Origin: Haloferula sp. BvORR071
GTDB taxonomy: Bacteria > Verrucomicrobiota > Verrucomicrobiia > Verrucomicrobiales > Akkermansiaceae
NCBI RefSeq assembly: GCF_000739615.1
Contig: NZ_BATP01000022.1
Location: forward strand, 186,001 to 250,000
Reading direction: 5' to 3'
DNA: 64,000 nucleotides
Part shown: positions 35,204-43,219 of the stretch, piece by piece
Layout of the letters: every line of letters starts with the position of its first letter
How positions within the stretch are numbered: position 1 is the first letter of the stretch
The notes under the pieces: generated by a model
The model's database searches: none
Told to the model about the DNA's origin: nothing
The model's input: the letters and a program-made list of their open reading frames with translations, nothing else
Program-made: the position numbers and the translations under genes

Positions 35204-37297
35204 ATGCCTCTACCTTTTATCAACCGCGAGCTCTCTTGGCTGGAGTTCAACCAGCGCGTGCTGAACGAGGCGCTGCGGGATGATCTGCCGCTGCTGGAGC
35301 GAGTGAAGTTCCTGGCCATCACCGCTTCGAACCTCGACGAGTTCTTCCAGGTCCGCGTGGGCAGCCTGATGCTCCTCTCGCGCAGCGGCCGCAAGACGCC
35401 GGACCCCTCCGGCATGACGCCGAACCAGCAGCTCACGGCGATCCGCAAGCGGGTGCATGAGATGGTGGATGCCCAGTACACGCTCTTCCGCGACGCTCTC
35501 CTGCCCGCACTCCATTCCGCGGGCATCCGCTTCCTGCATCCGAAGTCGCTCACACCGGCCCAGTCCGATCAGGTCGCCGCTGCCTTCCACGATGTGATCT
35601 CGCCGCTGCTCACACCATTGGGCATCGTGCCCGATGAAGAGCCGCCGATGGTCCCGGCCTTGCAGCTGGTCGTCGCCTGCCGCGTCTCCGATACCGAGAC
35701 CGGCGCGATCCGCCATGTGCTGATCCCGATTCCGGAAGGGGTCCAGCGCCGCATCCCGGTGAGTGACGTTGGTGATAGCTCGGCCTTCGTACTGGTCGAG
35801 GACGTCGTCGCTTATCACGCGGACGAACTTTTCCCCGGCGAGGATGTAGTGGCTACCACCTGCTTCCGCGTTACGCGCAATGGCGACATCGCGGTGCAGG
35901 AAGAAGACGCTACCGACCTGGCCGGCGAGATGGAAGAAGTGCTCGCCGCCCGCAAGCTCTCGGACACGGTGCGGCTTGAACTCCCCGCCAGCCTGCCGCG
36001 CGATCTTTCCAAGGTGATCCAGGATGTATGCCGTGCCTCCTCGAACGAGATCCTGCGGATCAGCGGTCCGCTGGCACTCTCCGGCTTCATGGACCTCGCC
36101 TTCCTGCCGGGTGCGGAAGCCCTGCGCGACGAAGACTGGCCACCGCAGCCTTCTCCCGATCTCACCCCGGGCGAGCCGATCTTTGAAGCGATCGCACGTC
36201 GCGATCTGCTACTGCATCACCCATACGAAAGCTTCGAGCCGGTGATGCGCATGATCGAGGAGGCCGCGGACGATCCGCAGGTGGTTTCCATCAAGCAGGT
36301 GCTCTACCGCACCGCCCGCCAGTCGCGGATCATCGACGCACTGATCCGCGCTGCGGAGAACGGCAAGACCGTGACGGTGCTGGTCGAGCTCAAGGCACGC
36401 TTCGATGAAGCGCGCAACCTGCTGCGGGCGGAAGAACTCCAGCGCGCCGGTGCCCAGATCGTGTATGGAGTGAAGGGCCTCAAGACCCACGCCAAGATCT
36501 GCCTGGTGGTGCGCCGCGAGGATGGCCGTCTCCGTCGCTACGTCCACCTCGGGACCGGCAACTATAATGAGAGCACTGCCCGCCTCTATACGGACATCTC
36601 CCTGCTGAGCTGCCGTCCCGAGTATGGTTCGGATGCGTCACTCTTCTTCAATGCGGTCACCGGCCGCTCCAAGCTGCTGCGCTTCCAGCGCCTCGTGCCT
36701 GCGCCGACGGCGATGAAGCCGCGCTTGCTCGACCTGATCGCTTCGGAGGCCGAACGCGCCCGCCAAGGCGAGCCAGCAAAGATCATCGCAAAGGTGAATT
36801 CACTGCAGGATCCGGAGATCATCGCCGCGCTCTACAAGGCCTCGCAGGCCGGCGTGGAGATCAACCTCAACGTCCGCGGCATCTGCTGCCTGAAAACCGG
36901 CGACGCCAAGCACTCGAAGCACATCAAAGTGATTTCGGTGATCGACCGCTTCCTTGAACACGCGCGCATCTTCTATTTCCACCAGGGCGGCGACCCGGGC
37001 ATCTTCATCGCCTCCGCCGACTGGATGGGCCGCAACCTCGACCGCCGCGTGGAGCTGATGATCCCGGTGGAAGACAGCCGTGCGCGCCGCCGCCTCTTGC
37101 GGATTCTGGAGGCATTCTTCCAGGACAACGTGCAGGCTTCAAAGATCCTGCCCGACGGTTCCTCCGAGCGGATCAAGCCGGCCAAGGGCGAGAAAAAATT
37201 CCGCGCCCAGGAGAACTTCTACCGCGATGCCCGCAAGGCCGCAAAGGCCCGCGAGCACGAACGCGCCATGACCTTCGAGCCCCACGTGCCGAAGTAG
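35204..37297 (+). CDS. ppk1: Polyphosphate kinase 1
   Basis: The protein makes polyphosphate from ATP. It has the complete family layout in 697 residues: N-terminal FINRELSWLEFNQRVLNEA, the PLD-like core with the autophosphorylated His (H429 in GLKTHAKICLVVRRE), YVHLGTGNYNESTARLYTD, and the second catalytic His in DRFLEHARIFYF, then SADWMGRNLDRRVELMIPV. Length is normal for the family. It follows ppx in the same direction, so degradation and synthesis enzymes are probably co-expressed. The C-terminus is followed by 218 bases without a gene. Confidence 0.96.
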   Translation: MPLPFINRELSWLEFNQRVLNEALRDDLPLLERVKFLAITASNLDEFFQVRVGSLMLLSRSGRKTPDPSGMTPNQQLTAIRKRVHEMVDAQYTLFRDALLPALHSAGIRFLHPKSLTPAQSDQVAAAFHDVISPLLTPLGIVPDEEPPMVPALQLVVACRVSDTETGAIRHVLIPIPEGVQRRIPVSDVGDSSAFVLVEDVVAYHADELFPGEDVVATTCFRVTRNGDIAVQEEDATDLAGEMEEVLAARKLSDTVRLELPASLPRDLSKVIQDVCRASSNEILRISGPLALSGFMDLAFLPGAEALRDEDWPPQPSPDLTPGEPIFEAIARRDLLLHHPYESFEPVMRMIEEAADDPQVVSIKQVLYRTARQSRIIDALIRAAENGKTVTVLVELKARFDEARNLLRAEELQRAGAQIVYGVKGLKTHAKICLVVRREDGRLRRYVHLGTGNYNESTARLYTDISLLSCRPEYGSDASLFFNAVTGRSKLLRFQRLVPAPTAMKPRLLDLIASEAERARQGEPAKIIAKVNSLQDPEIIAALYKASQAGVEINLNVRGICCLKTGDAKHSKHIKVISVIDRFLEHARIFYFHQGGDPGIFIASADWMGRNLDRRVELMIPVEDSRARRRLLRILEAFFQDNVQASKILPDGSSERIKPAKGEKKFRAQENFYRDARKAAKAREHERAMTFEPHVPK

Positions 37298-37515
37298 GGG
37301 CAATCGGGAGCGCGGCTCTACAAGCAGCAACGAAGCAGTTCTTGTGGCGGATCTGCACCCGGGGGCCCTCCGGTAATGCAGGCAGTTCTGGCGGCTTCGT
37401 CCGCCTGAAGGCAGGGACCACATACCCTTGAAGACCTGACGCCATCACGACTTCTCCCTGACTCCACACCCAAAGTAGTATTTCCCCTTCCCATGCTTCG
37501 TGGAACTCTCCACCC
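37298..37515. other. Intergenic segment between ppk1 and the monooxygenase
   Basis: 218 bases with no convincing hairpin terminator. It ends in accaaagtagtatttcccc-like pyrimidine-rich sequence before the GTG at 37516, where the monooxygenase promoter should lie. Nothing else is identified. Confidence 0.35.
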
Positions 37516-38661
37516 GTGCGCGGACCTATCCTCATCATCGGCGGCGGCATCGGCGGATTGACAGCCGCCATCGCCCTCCGCGCTGAAGGCCACGAAGTCG
37601 CCGTCTACGAACGCGCCCCGGAACTCCGCGAAGTCGGCGCTGCCATCAGCGTGATGGCCAATGCCACCCGCGTGCTCAAGCACTACGGCCTCCTGCCACT
37701 CCTGCTGGAACACGGCGAACCCATCGCCGCCGGCATCATCCAGCCGAATGATGGCAAGCCCCTCAAGCCACCCATCGAGATCGATACCGGAGTCCCCGGC
37801 GTCCTCATCCACCGCGCCGACTTGCACGACACCCTGCTCTCCGCCGTGCCGCGCGAGCGCATCCACCTCGACAAGGAGCTCAAGTGGGTCACGCAGGATG
37901 AAGACAGCGTGACCGCCATCTTCGCCGATGGCACCGAAGCTCGCGGCAGCCTGCTGATCGCCGCCGATGGTCTGAACTCCGCCGCGCGTCGCATGCTGAT
38001 CAACGACGGTCCACCCATCTACCGCGGCTACCAGTGCTGGCGCGGCGTGAATCCGGACGCCAAGCTCGACATCGTCGCCGAGGTGTTAGGCCACGGTGTG
38101 CGCATGGGCCTCATCCCGATGGGTCGCCGCGGGGCCGCCTGGTGGTTCTGCGCGAACGAGGCCGAGCACCAGTCCGACGAACCCGAAGGCAGCAAGACCA
38201 AGATCCTGCGCTTGCTCGAAGGCTGGCACTCCAGCGCCCGCGACCTCGTCGCCGGCACCCCCGAACCAGCAATCAGCAAGAACGCGATCTACGACCGCCC
38301 CGCCAAGCGCGGCTGGAGCAAGGGCCGCGCGATCCTCATCGGCGACGCCGCCCACCCCACCACGCCGAACCTCGGCCAAGGCGGCGGCATGGCGATCGAA
38401 GACGCCGCCATGCTCGCGCGCTGTCTGAAGCACTTCCCGGATCACGGAACTGCCTTCCGCCGCTTCGAAGAACTCCGCTTTCCGCGCGTGAAGAAGATCG
38501 TCGATCGCTCGCGGGTGTGGGGTGCCATGGGACAGTGGAGCAATCCCGTTGCTTGTGGCTTCCGCAATCTGCTGCTGGCGAAGATGCCGTCGAAGGGACT
38601 GGCGAAGGATTTGATCGAGATGATGAACTACGATCCGTTTGCGGTGAAGTTGGATTCGTGA
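37516..38661 (+). CDS. FAD-dependent monooxygenase (salicylate hydroxylase / zeaxanthin epoxidase-like), 381 aa
   Basis: The Rossmann dinucleotide motif IIGGGIGGLTAAIALRAEGH starts at residue 7; the second FAD motif LLIAADGLNSAARRML and the third GRAILIGDAAHPTTPNLGQG are intact. These define class A flavoprotein hydroxylases, which use NAD(P)H and oxygen to hydroxylate or epoxidise aromatic or polyene substrates. The start is a GTG directly before the FAD motif; no upstream start gives a better N-terminus. No partner gene indicates the substrate, and the neighbours are unrelated. Confidence 0.88.
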   Translation: MRGPILIIGGGIGGLTAAIALRAEGHEVAVYERAPELREVGAAISVMANATRVLKHYGLLPLLLEHGEPIAAGIIQPNDGKPLKPPIEIDTGVPGVLIHRADLHDTLLSAVPRERIHLDKELKWVTQDEDSVTAIFADGTEARGSLLIAADGLNSAARRMLINDGPPIYRGYQCWRGVNPDAKLDIVAEVLGHGVRMGLIPMGRRGAAWWFCANEAEHQSDEPEGSKTKILRLLEGWHSSARDLVAGTPEPAISKNAIYDRPAKRGWSKGRAILIGDAAHPTTPNLGQGGGMAIEDAAMLARCLKHFPDHGTAFRRFEELRFPRVKKIVDRSRVWGAMGQWSNPVACGFRNLLLAKMPSKGLAKDLIEMMNYDPFAVKLDS

Positions 38662-38668
38662 GACCCGC

Positions 38669-39391
38669 TCACTCTTCCTTCGCCGCCAGCTTCAGCGGCA
38701 CCGCCACCCCCACCCGGTGTTCCTTCTTCCGCTCCTGCCCGATCGGAACATCGTAGCGGTAGCAGATCTCCGGAATCAGGTCCTCGGGCTCAATTCTGAC
38801 CCACTGCAGGATTTGGCAGGTTGTCGTTTCCCCGGAAGTTTGCCGCCCCTTCGAAACACTCACCAGATAAGGCGCTCCCTTCACCATCCGGAACTCGAAC
38901 TTCCTGATCCAATCCGCAAGCTCGTGTGGATCGTCCCACTTTTCAACCCCACGAGCGAAGGCCCCAACGAGTTCCTTCCCCTTCCTGTGCAGCAGCCGCG
39001 GCTGGAACTCCTCCACCCAACACATCTGATAGACCACCCGCGTTGCGCCCTCGTAGCGGCGGGTCGTCCACGTAATGCCCAGCATCCCGAACAGCTCCGG
39101 ATATTTCTGCCTGAAGGCATCCGAATCAAAGCCGCAATCATCGGCGGCCTGCCAAGCCAAGGTATCGGCAATGGTCAGCGAGCCCATCAAGTCGGGACTG
39201 CTGAAGACGTCCGGGTAGATCTTCGCAAGCTGGTTGGCTTCCGCGATGGCGGCATCAGTCTGCGGAGCCTTGTTCATCCAGAAGCGGACCCGTTCCACGA
39301 CCCGCTCTTGCGCATCCTGCGCGCGAGCATGAGGGCTCATCATCCCAATTGCGAGAGCCCCAAGGAACAGACAAATAGCCCGCTTCATCAT
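38669..39391 (-). CDS. Secreted protein of unknown function, 240 aa
   Basis: The MM start at 39391 gives a clear signal peptide (KRAICLFLGALAIGMMSPHARA then Q). The mature chain is helical in its first half and carries several paired aromatic and cysteine residues (AADDCGFDSDAFRQKYPELF, YQMCWVEEFQPRLLH, TTTCQILQWVRI). I recognise no family. It follows the 5'-nucleotidase-like gene closely on the same strand and may be co-transcribed with it. Confidence 0.65.
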   Translation of the reverse strand: MMKRAICLFLGALAIGMMSPHARAQDAQERVVERVRFWMNKAPQTDAAIAEANQLAKIYPDVFSSPDLMGSLTIADTLAWQAADDCGFDSDAFRQKYPELFGMLGITWTTRRYEGATRVVYQMCWVEEFQPRLLHRKGKELVGAFARGVEKWDDPHELADWIRKFEFRMVKGAPYLVSVSKGRQTSGETTTCQILQWVRIEPEDLIPEICYRYDVPIGQERKKEHRVGVAVPLKLAAKEE

Positions 39392-39411
39392 GGCATCTAC
39401 GGCATGCCGCC

Positions 39412-40938
39412 TCAAATCTTCCCCTTGTCCAAAAGGTAATCCATCAGCGCCTGCCGCGTCGCCACCTGCGTGTCCTGCCGCTTGCTCTCGGGTCGCGCGA
39501 TGATCTCGCTCAGGCGCATCAGGTCCTGCCCGCCCGATTGCGCGTCGTAGGTGTTGAAGGCGATCCGGTAGCGTCGGTCGGGATCGACCGGCTCGCCCTT
39601 GTAGAAAAACTTCTTCGTCTCACCCGCCTCGCCCAGCTCGATCTCGAAGGGCCATAGCGTCCGCTTGCCCTTGTCCTCAGCCACGATGGTGATCAGGTCC
39701 TTGGCATTGAGTTCTGCGGTCAGCAGGCCGTTCTCGTAGGGCAGCAGTTCCCAGACATCCGCCACCGTCTTGTCGCCGGAGCTGATCGGCTCCTTGCCGA
39801 AGGTGCCGTGGAAGACGCCGTCCACCGGTGTGCCGGCCTTGTCCAAGGCAGCCGCGAAGGCCTCGCAGAAGAGCGCACCCACCGCGGCAGCCGGCACTTC
39901 GTTGATGAAGGTGCAGAGCTTCTTCTTCATCTGCTGGTCCGCCTTCGCCAGTTCCGGCTTGGCGATCTCCATCACCACCGGGTCCAGATCGAAGCGCGAA
40001 TCCATCAGCACCGTGAAGGCGCGGCGGTCGATCAGCTTGCGGCTGTCCTTGTCGAACATCAGATCCACCCGCCCGCAGTGGATGCCATAGTAGCTCGCCT
40101 GTGTGCAGAGCACCTTGTTCGCCATCCACGAAGGCTCGTCCTTGTGCGTATGCCCGGCCAGCAGGACATCCACGCCCTCGACTTGACGGAACATCTCGTG
40201 AATCGGATTCGCGAAGTCATCGCCCTGAAAGCGGAAGCCGAGGTGACCCATCACCACGATCGCATCCGGCTTCTCCGCACGGATTTCATCGATGCTCTTG
40301 CGAAGCGACTCGATGGGATTGAGCACGTCCACCCCACCCAGCGTCGCGGGGCTCAGCCAGTACGGCAGCCCCGGCGTGATGATCCCGACCAAGCCGATGC
40401 GGAAGCCACCGACCTCCTTCACCACCCAGGGCCGGACCTTTTCCCACACGCCCGTAGCTTCGCCCGTCGGGCGGCCATCGATGCGCAGGTTACCGGTGAT
40501 GATGCCGCACTTCGAGGCCTCCAGCGCGCCTTCTACGATGCCGCGGCCCCAGTCGAAGTCATGGTTGCCCAGTGCCCAGGCATCGTAGCCGAGCTTGTTG
40601 AAGAGCTCGATCATCACCTTGCCACCCGTGTTCAGGCCAACCGGTGTGCCCTGATAGACATCGCCGATGTCCACCAGCAGCGAATCGGGAAACTCCTTTT
40701 TCCAGCGGCGGATCTGCGTCACACAGCGGGCCATGCCGCCGAGGTCGCCCACGCCATCGTAGTTTCCCGTCGGCACGATATGCCCGTGCAGGTCGGTGGT
40801 GTGGAAGATCGAAATCGTCTTGGCGCGACGGTCTGCCGCCGCTTCCCCAAGCATTCCCGCACCCAGCCAAGCACCCCCGGCAGCAAGGAAATCCCGGCGG
40901 GAGACGGAGGGGACGACGCGGTCGTTCATGCCCCGCAT
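39412..40938 (-). CDS. Tat-exported 5'-nucleotidase/metallophosphatase (UshA-like), 508 aa
   Basis: A Tat signal (SRRDFLAAGGAWLGAGML) predicts export of the folded, metal-loaded enzyme. The N-terminal metallophosphatase domain has all metal ligands: HTTDLHGHI, DIGDVYQGTP, ALGNHDFDWG, VMGHLG and LLAGHTHKDEP. The C-terminal nucleotide-specificity domain follows (KTVADVWELLPYENGLLTAE, IAFNTYDAQSGGQDL). The family hydrolyses extracellular nucleotides for phosphate and nucleoside scavenging. Length fits UshA/YfkN-type enzymes. The ATG at 40938 or 40929 would do equally well. Confidence 0.88.
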   Translation of the reverse strand: MRGMNDRVVPSVSRRDFLAAGGAWLGAGMLGEAAADRRAKTISIFHTTDLHGHIVPTGNYDGVGDLGGMARCVTQIRRWKKEFPDSLLVDIGDVYQGTPVGLNTGGKVMIELFNKLGYDAWALGNHDFDWGRGIVEGALEASKCGIITGNLRIDGRPTGEATGVWEKVRPWVVKEVGGFRIGLVGIITPGLPYWLSPATLGGVDVLNPIESLRKSIDEIRAEKPDAIVVMGHLGFRFQGDDFANPIHEMFRQVEGVDVLLAGHTHKDEPSWMANKVLCTQASYYGIHCGRVDLMFDKDSRKLIDRRAFTVLMDSRFDLDPVVMEIAKPELAKADQQMKKKLCTFINEVPAAAVGALFCEAFAAALDKAGTPVDGVFHGTFGKEPISSGDKTVADVWELLPYENGLLTAELNAKDLITIVAEDKGKRTLWPFEIELGEAGETKKFFYKGEPVDPDRRYRIAFNTYDAQSGGQDLMRLSEIIARPESKRQDTQVATRQALMDYLLDKGKI

Positions 40939-41018
40939 GCTTCACCTACCGCCTCGAGCCTTCAATCTCCAAAACCCCATAGGGCAAGGCATGCGGCGAT
41001 TTCATTTCACCCGCCGCC

Positions 41019-42140
41019 CTACTTCTGCCGGCTGAGATACTCCTGCAGGTTCCCGGGATTCCCGATTAGCCGGACCAAGGTCTCCCCGTTGGCCCCATCG
41101 AGAGCATCCGTCTCCCCGCCGATGCGGCGGGCCATCCGCCGCAGCATCTCGGTGCCGCCGCGGGAGTCATCCGGCTTCCGCTCCTTCAGCCGCTCCCGCT
41201 CCGCAGCCGACTCGAAGGTCCAGGCGAAGCGCGGCCGCAGCGCCAGCCCGCGCTCGTCCCAAGCTCGCATCTCTCCGAAGCGCAGGTCCACCAACCAGAG
41301 CCCTCCGGGTGCCTCACGGGCGATCCACCAACCCTTGGAGAATTCCTTCACCACCTTGACCTCCCACTCCTCGGAGTAGCGCGCCAAGGCGGCCTCGCCC
41401 TTCGGGATCACCGTCCAGCGCGGGTTGGCCGTCGCGGGATCGAAGACCGAGCGGTAGCTGACCCAGATTTCGTCCGGTCGCTCGACCAGCACCCGCCAGA
41501 GCAGGATATTGAAGGGGCTGGGCGCCTCCATCTGCCGCTGCCAGGTAATCCCGCGCCGCTGCAGATCCGCCTCCGCTGCCCGGTGGACCACATGCTTCGC
41601 CCAGAAACTGAGCCCCACGTAGAGCGCGCTAATCCCCAGGCACCACCACGCCGAACGGAGCCCCTTGCCCTTCTTCCACTCCTTCGGCTTGACGAAAAAG
41701 CCGATGATCACCGCCACCAGCAGCGGAATCGTGAACACCGGGTCGATGATGAAAAGATTGTCCGTCGATACAGGAAAGCCGGAAAAGGGATCCAGAATCC
41801 GGGTTCCGTAGACGGTGAAGACGTCGATCAGCAGATGCGAGCCACAGGCCAAGAGGACCAGTAGGCCGGCCCGCTGCGGAGTCACCTTGTCCTTCTTCCA
41901 GCGCTTCGCCAAAGGCTTGGCCAACAGCCAGGACAGGAGGAGCACCAAGAGGATCGAATGTGAAATCCCCCGGTGCATCCGCAGATCCCAAGCGGTATTC
42001 ATCACCATGCAGGGGAGCGTGTCCCAATCCGGCAGAACCCCGAACAAGGCCCCCCAGCCGATCGCCCGGCGGCCAAGCTGCCGCCCCAGCAGCAATTGCC
42101 CGGTCACTGCCCCCACTGCCGCATGCGTGATCGGATCCAC
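41019..42140 (-). CDS. YdjM-like membrane-bound metal-dependent hydrolase (DUF457), 373 aa
   Basis: The protein opens with the family pattern MDPITHAAVGAVTGQLLLG, then FGVLPDWDTLP and MHRGISHSILLVLLLSWLLA, and CGSHLLIDVFTVYGTRIL, which carry the His/Asp residues of the proposed metal site within four to five membrane helices. The C-terminal 170 residues form a soluble domain of unknown function (WTVIPKGEAALARYSEEW). Family members are annotated as inner-membrane hydrolases and are linked to DNA-damage response in E. coli (YdjM); activity is unproven. It reads away from rpmI. Confidence 0.8.
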   Translation of the reverse strand: MDPITHAAVGAVTGQLLLGRQLGRRAIGWGALFGVLPDWDTLPCMVMNTAWDLRMHRGISHSILLVLLLSWLLAKPLAKRWKKDKVTPQRAGLLVLLACGSHLLIDVFTVYGTRILDPFSGFPVSTDNLFIIDPVFTIPLLVAVIIGFFVKPKEWKKGKGLRSAWWCLGISALYVGLSFWAKHVVHRAAEADLQRRGITWQRQMEAPSPFNILLWRVLVERPDEIWVSYRSVFDPATANPRWTVIPKGEAALARYSEEWEVKVVKEFSKGWWIAREAPGGLWLVDLRFGEMRAWDERGLALRPRFAWTFESAAERERLKERKPDDSRGGTEMLRRMARRIGGETDALDGANGETLVRLIGNPGNLQEYLSRQK

Positions 42141-42193
42141 GGCCGGGAGGAAAGGGGCGAGCCCCCGCCCCGGTCAAGTCCCGCCCGGAAGGC

Positions 42194-42232
42194 TCTCAAA
42201 TTTGAAATTTCAGATCTCAAATTTCAAATTTC
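42194..42232. repeat. AT-rich TTTCAAAT-type element upstream of rpmI
   Basis: ctcaaatttgaaatttcaga continues as tctcaaatttcaaatttc, containing the palindrome AAATTTGAAATTT-like units. It matches the element at 35153-35188 before ppk1. Confidence 0.45.
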
Positions 42233-42255
42233 GGCTTCCAAGGGCCGCTTTTGCC

Positions 42256-42283
42256 TTGCCAAGCGGGGCCCGACCCCTAGTTT
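42256..42283 (+). promoter_or_regulatory. Candidate promoter of rpmI-rplT
   Basis: TTGCCA (42256-42261), a 16-base spacer and TAGTTT (42278-42283) lie nine bases before the rpmI ATG, so the message would have almost no leader. The same TAGTTT box and spacing to the start appear before the ankyrin gene at 22064. Confidence 0.45.
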
Positions 42284-42292
42284 CGCCGCCCC

Positions 42293-42505
42293 ATGCCACG
42301 CGTCTCAGGAAAAGCAAAGACTCGAAAGGCTGTTGCCAAGCGTTTCAAGGTGACAGGAACCGGTAAGGTTCTGCGCCGGAAGCAAGGCGCCCGGCACTTG
42401 CTCCAATGCAAGAGCCGCAAGCGCAAGCGGAGCCTTACCAGCGCCGCCCTTGTCTCCGATGCCGACATCAAGAACGTGAAGGAAAACCTTCCGTTCTCCC
42501 GCTGA
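42293..42505 (+). CDS. rpmI: 50S ribosomal protein L35
   Basis: The 70-residue basic protein has the L35 layout: KAKTRKAVAKRFKVTGTGKV, RRKQGARHLLQCKSRKRKRS and a C-terminal VKENLPF. It is a component of the large ribosomal subunit. rplT follows 133 bases later. The usual upstream infC is absent: the preceding gene is on the other strand. Confidence 0.96.
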   Translation: MPRVSGKAKTRKAVAKRFKVTGTGKVLRRKQGARHLLQCKSRKRKRSLTSAALVSDADIKNVKENLPFSR

Positions 42506-42522
42506 AGCAACAAACCGCGCCC

Positions 42523-42541
42523 CCGTCCGCGCCTCGGACGG
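42523..42541 (+). promoter_or_regulatory. Hairpin in the rpmI-rplT gap
   Basis: CCGTCCG (42523-42529) pairs with CGGACGG (42535-42541) around a five-base loop. No T-run follows, so it is not a simple terminator. L20 binds RNA and controls its own operon in other bacteria, so the 133-base leader could carry such a site; this is inference. Confidence 0.35.
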
Positions 42542-42638
42542 CCTCCATCGCAGCCTGACCCGCAAGGGTACCTATCGGACGAGCGAGACTGCGGGAGGAA
42601 ATTAAGAACCAACGGCCCGCCCGACCTGAAAATAGAAA

Positions 42639-43016
42639 ATGCCACGCGCCACTAATAGCCCGGCTTCACGTGCCCGCCGCAAGCGGGTGCTGCTCCGCGC
42701 CAAAGGCTTCCGCGGATTCCGCTCGAAGCTCTTCCGTTACGCCAAGGACGCCGTCCGCAAGGCGATGACCTATGAGTATCGTGACCGCAAGAAGCGCAAG
42801 GGCCAGTTCCGCCGCCTGTGGATCCAGCGTATCAGCGCTGCAACCCGCAACGAGGGCCTGACCTACTCGCGCTTCACCGAGGGTCTCAAAGCTGCCGGCA
42901 TCGAAGCCGACCGCAAGATCCTCGCCGACCTCGCGGTCAAGGACGCTGCTGCGTTCTCCGCGATCGTCGCCCAGGCCAAGGCCGCCCTCGAAAAGAAGGC
43001 TGCCGCTGCTGCCTGA
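42639..43016 (+). CDS. rplT: 50S ribosomal protein L20
   Basis: The 125-residue product has the L20 signature: [40 protein letters not shown] and [34 protein letters not shown]. It organises 23S rRNA early in assembly and in other bacteria represses its own operon. The C-terminus has an Ala/Lys tail slightly longer than usual. It is followed by a strong terminator. Confidence 0.97.
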   Translation: MPRATNSPASRARRKRVLLRAKGFRGFRSKLFRYAKDAVRKAMTYEYRDRKKRKGQFRRLWIQRISAATRNEGLTYSRFTEGLKAAGIEADRKILADLAVKDAAAFSAIVAQAKAALEKKAAAAA

Positions 43017-43047
43017 AAAGCGAAAGCGATAACTTACTGATTCCAAG

Positions 43048-43077
43048 ACGCCGCCCGGGAAACCGGGCGGCGTTTTG
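43048..43077 (+). terminator. Strong terminator after rplT
   Basis: An 11-bp perfect stem ACGCCGCCCGG/CCGGGCGGCGT with a GAAA tetraloop is followed by TTTT. A near-copy (GAGA loop) stands at 46619-46646 after the next gene. Confidence 0.9.
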
Positions 43078-43091
43078 CGTTTCGACGCTGG

Positions 43092-43121
43092 CCGCTTGTC
43101 CCCGCTTTCGGGGACAAGCGG
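43092..43121. repeat. Perfect 12-bp hairpin between rplT and the LamG gene
   Basis: CCGCTTGTCCCC (43092-43103) pairs perfectly with GGGGACAAGCGG (43110-43121) around GCTTTC. A run of A (aaaaaaa) follows at 43129-43135 after a short gap, so on the minus strand it would resemble a terminator preceded by T's rather than followed. It may be a dispersed palindromic element or a leader structure. Confidence 0.45.
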
Positions 43122-43219
43122 TAGCTCCAAAAAAACTTGGCGGACCAAGGCGTCTAACCACGCATTGGATCCTGCAACGCTGTGTCCCGGCGACGGGTCC
43201 CCGGTGCCCCCAAGAACCT

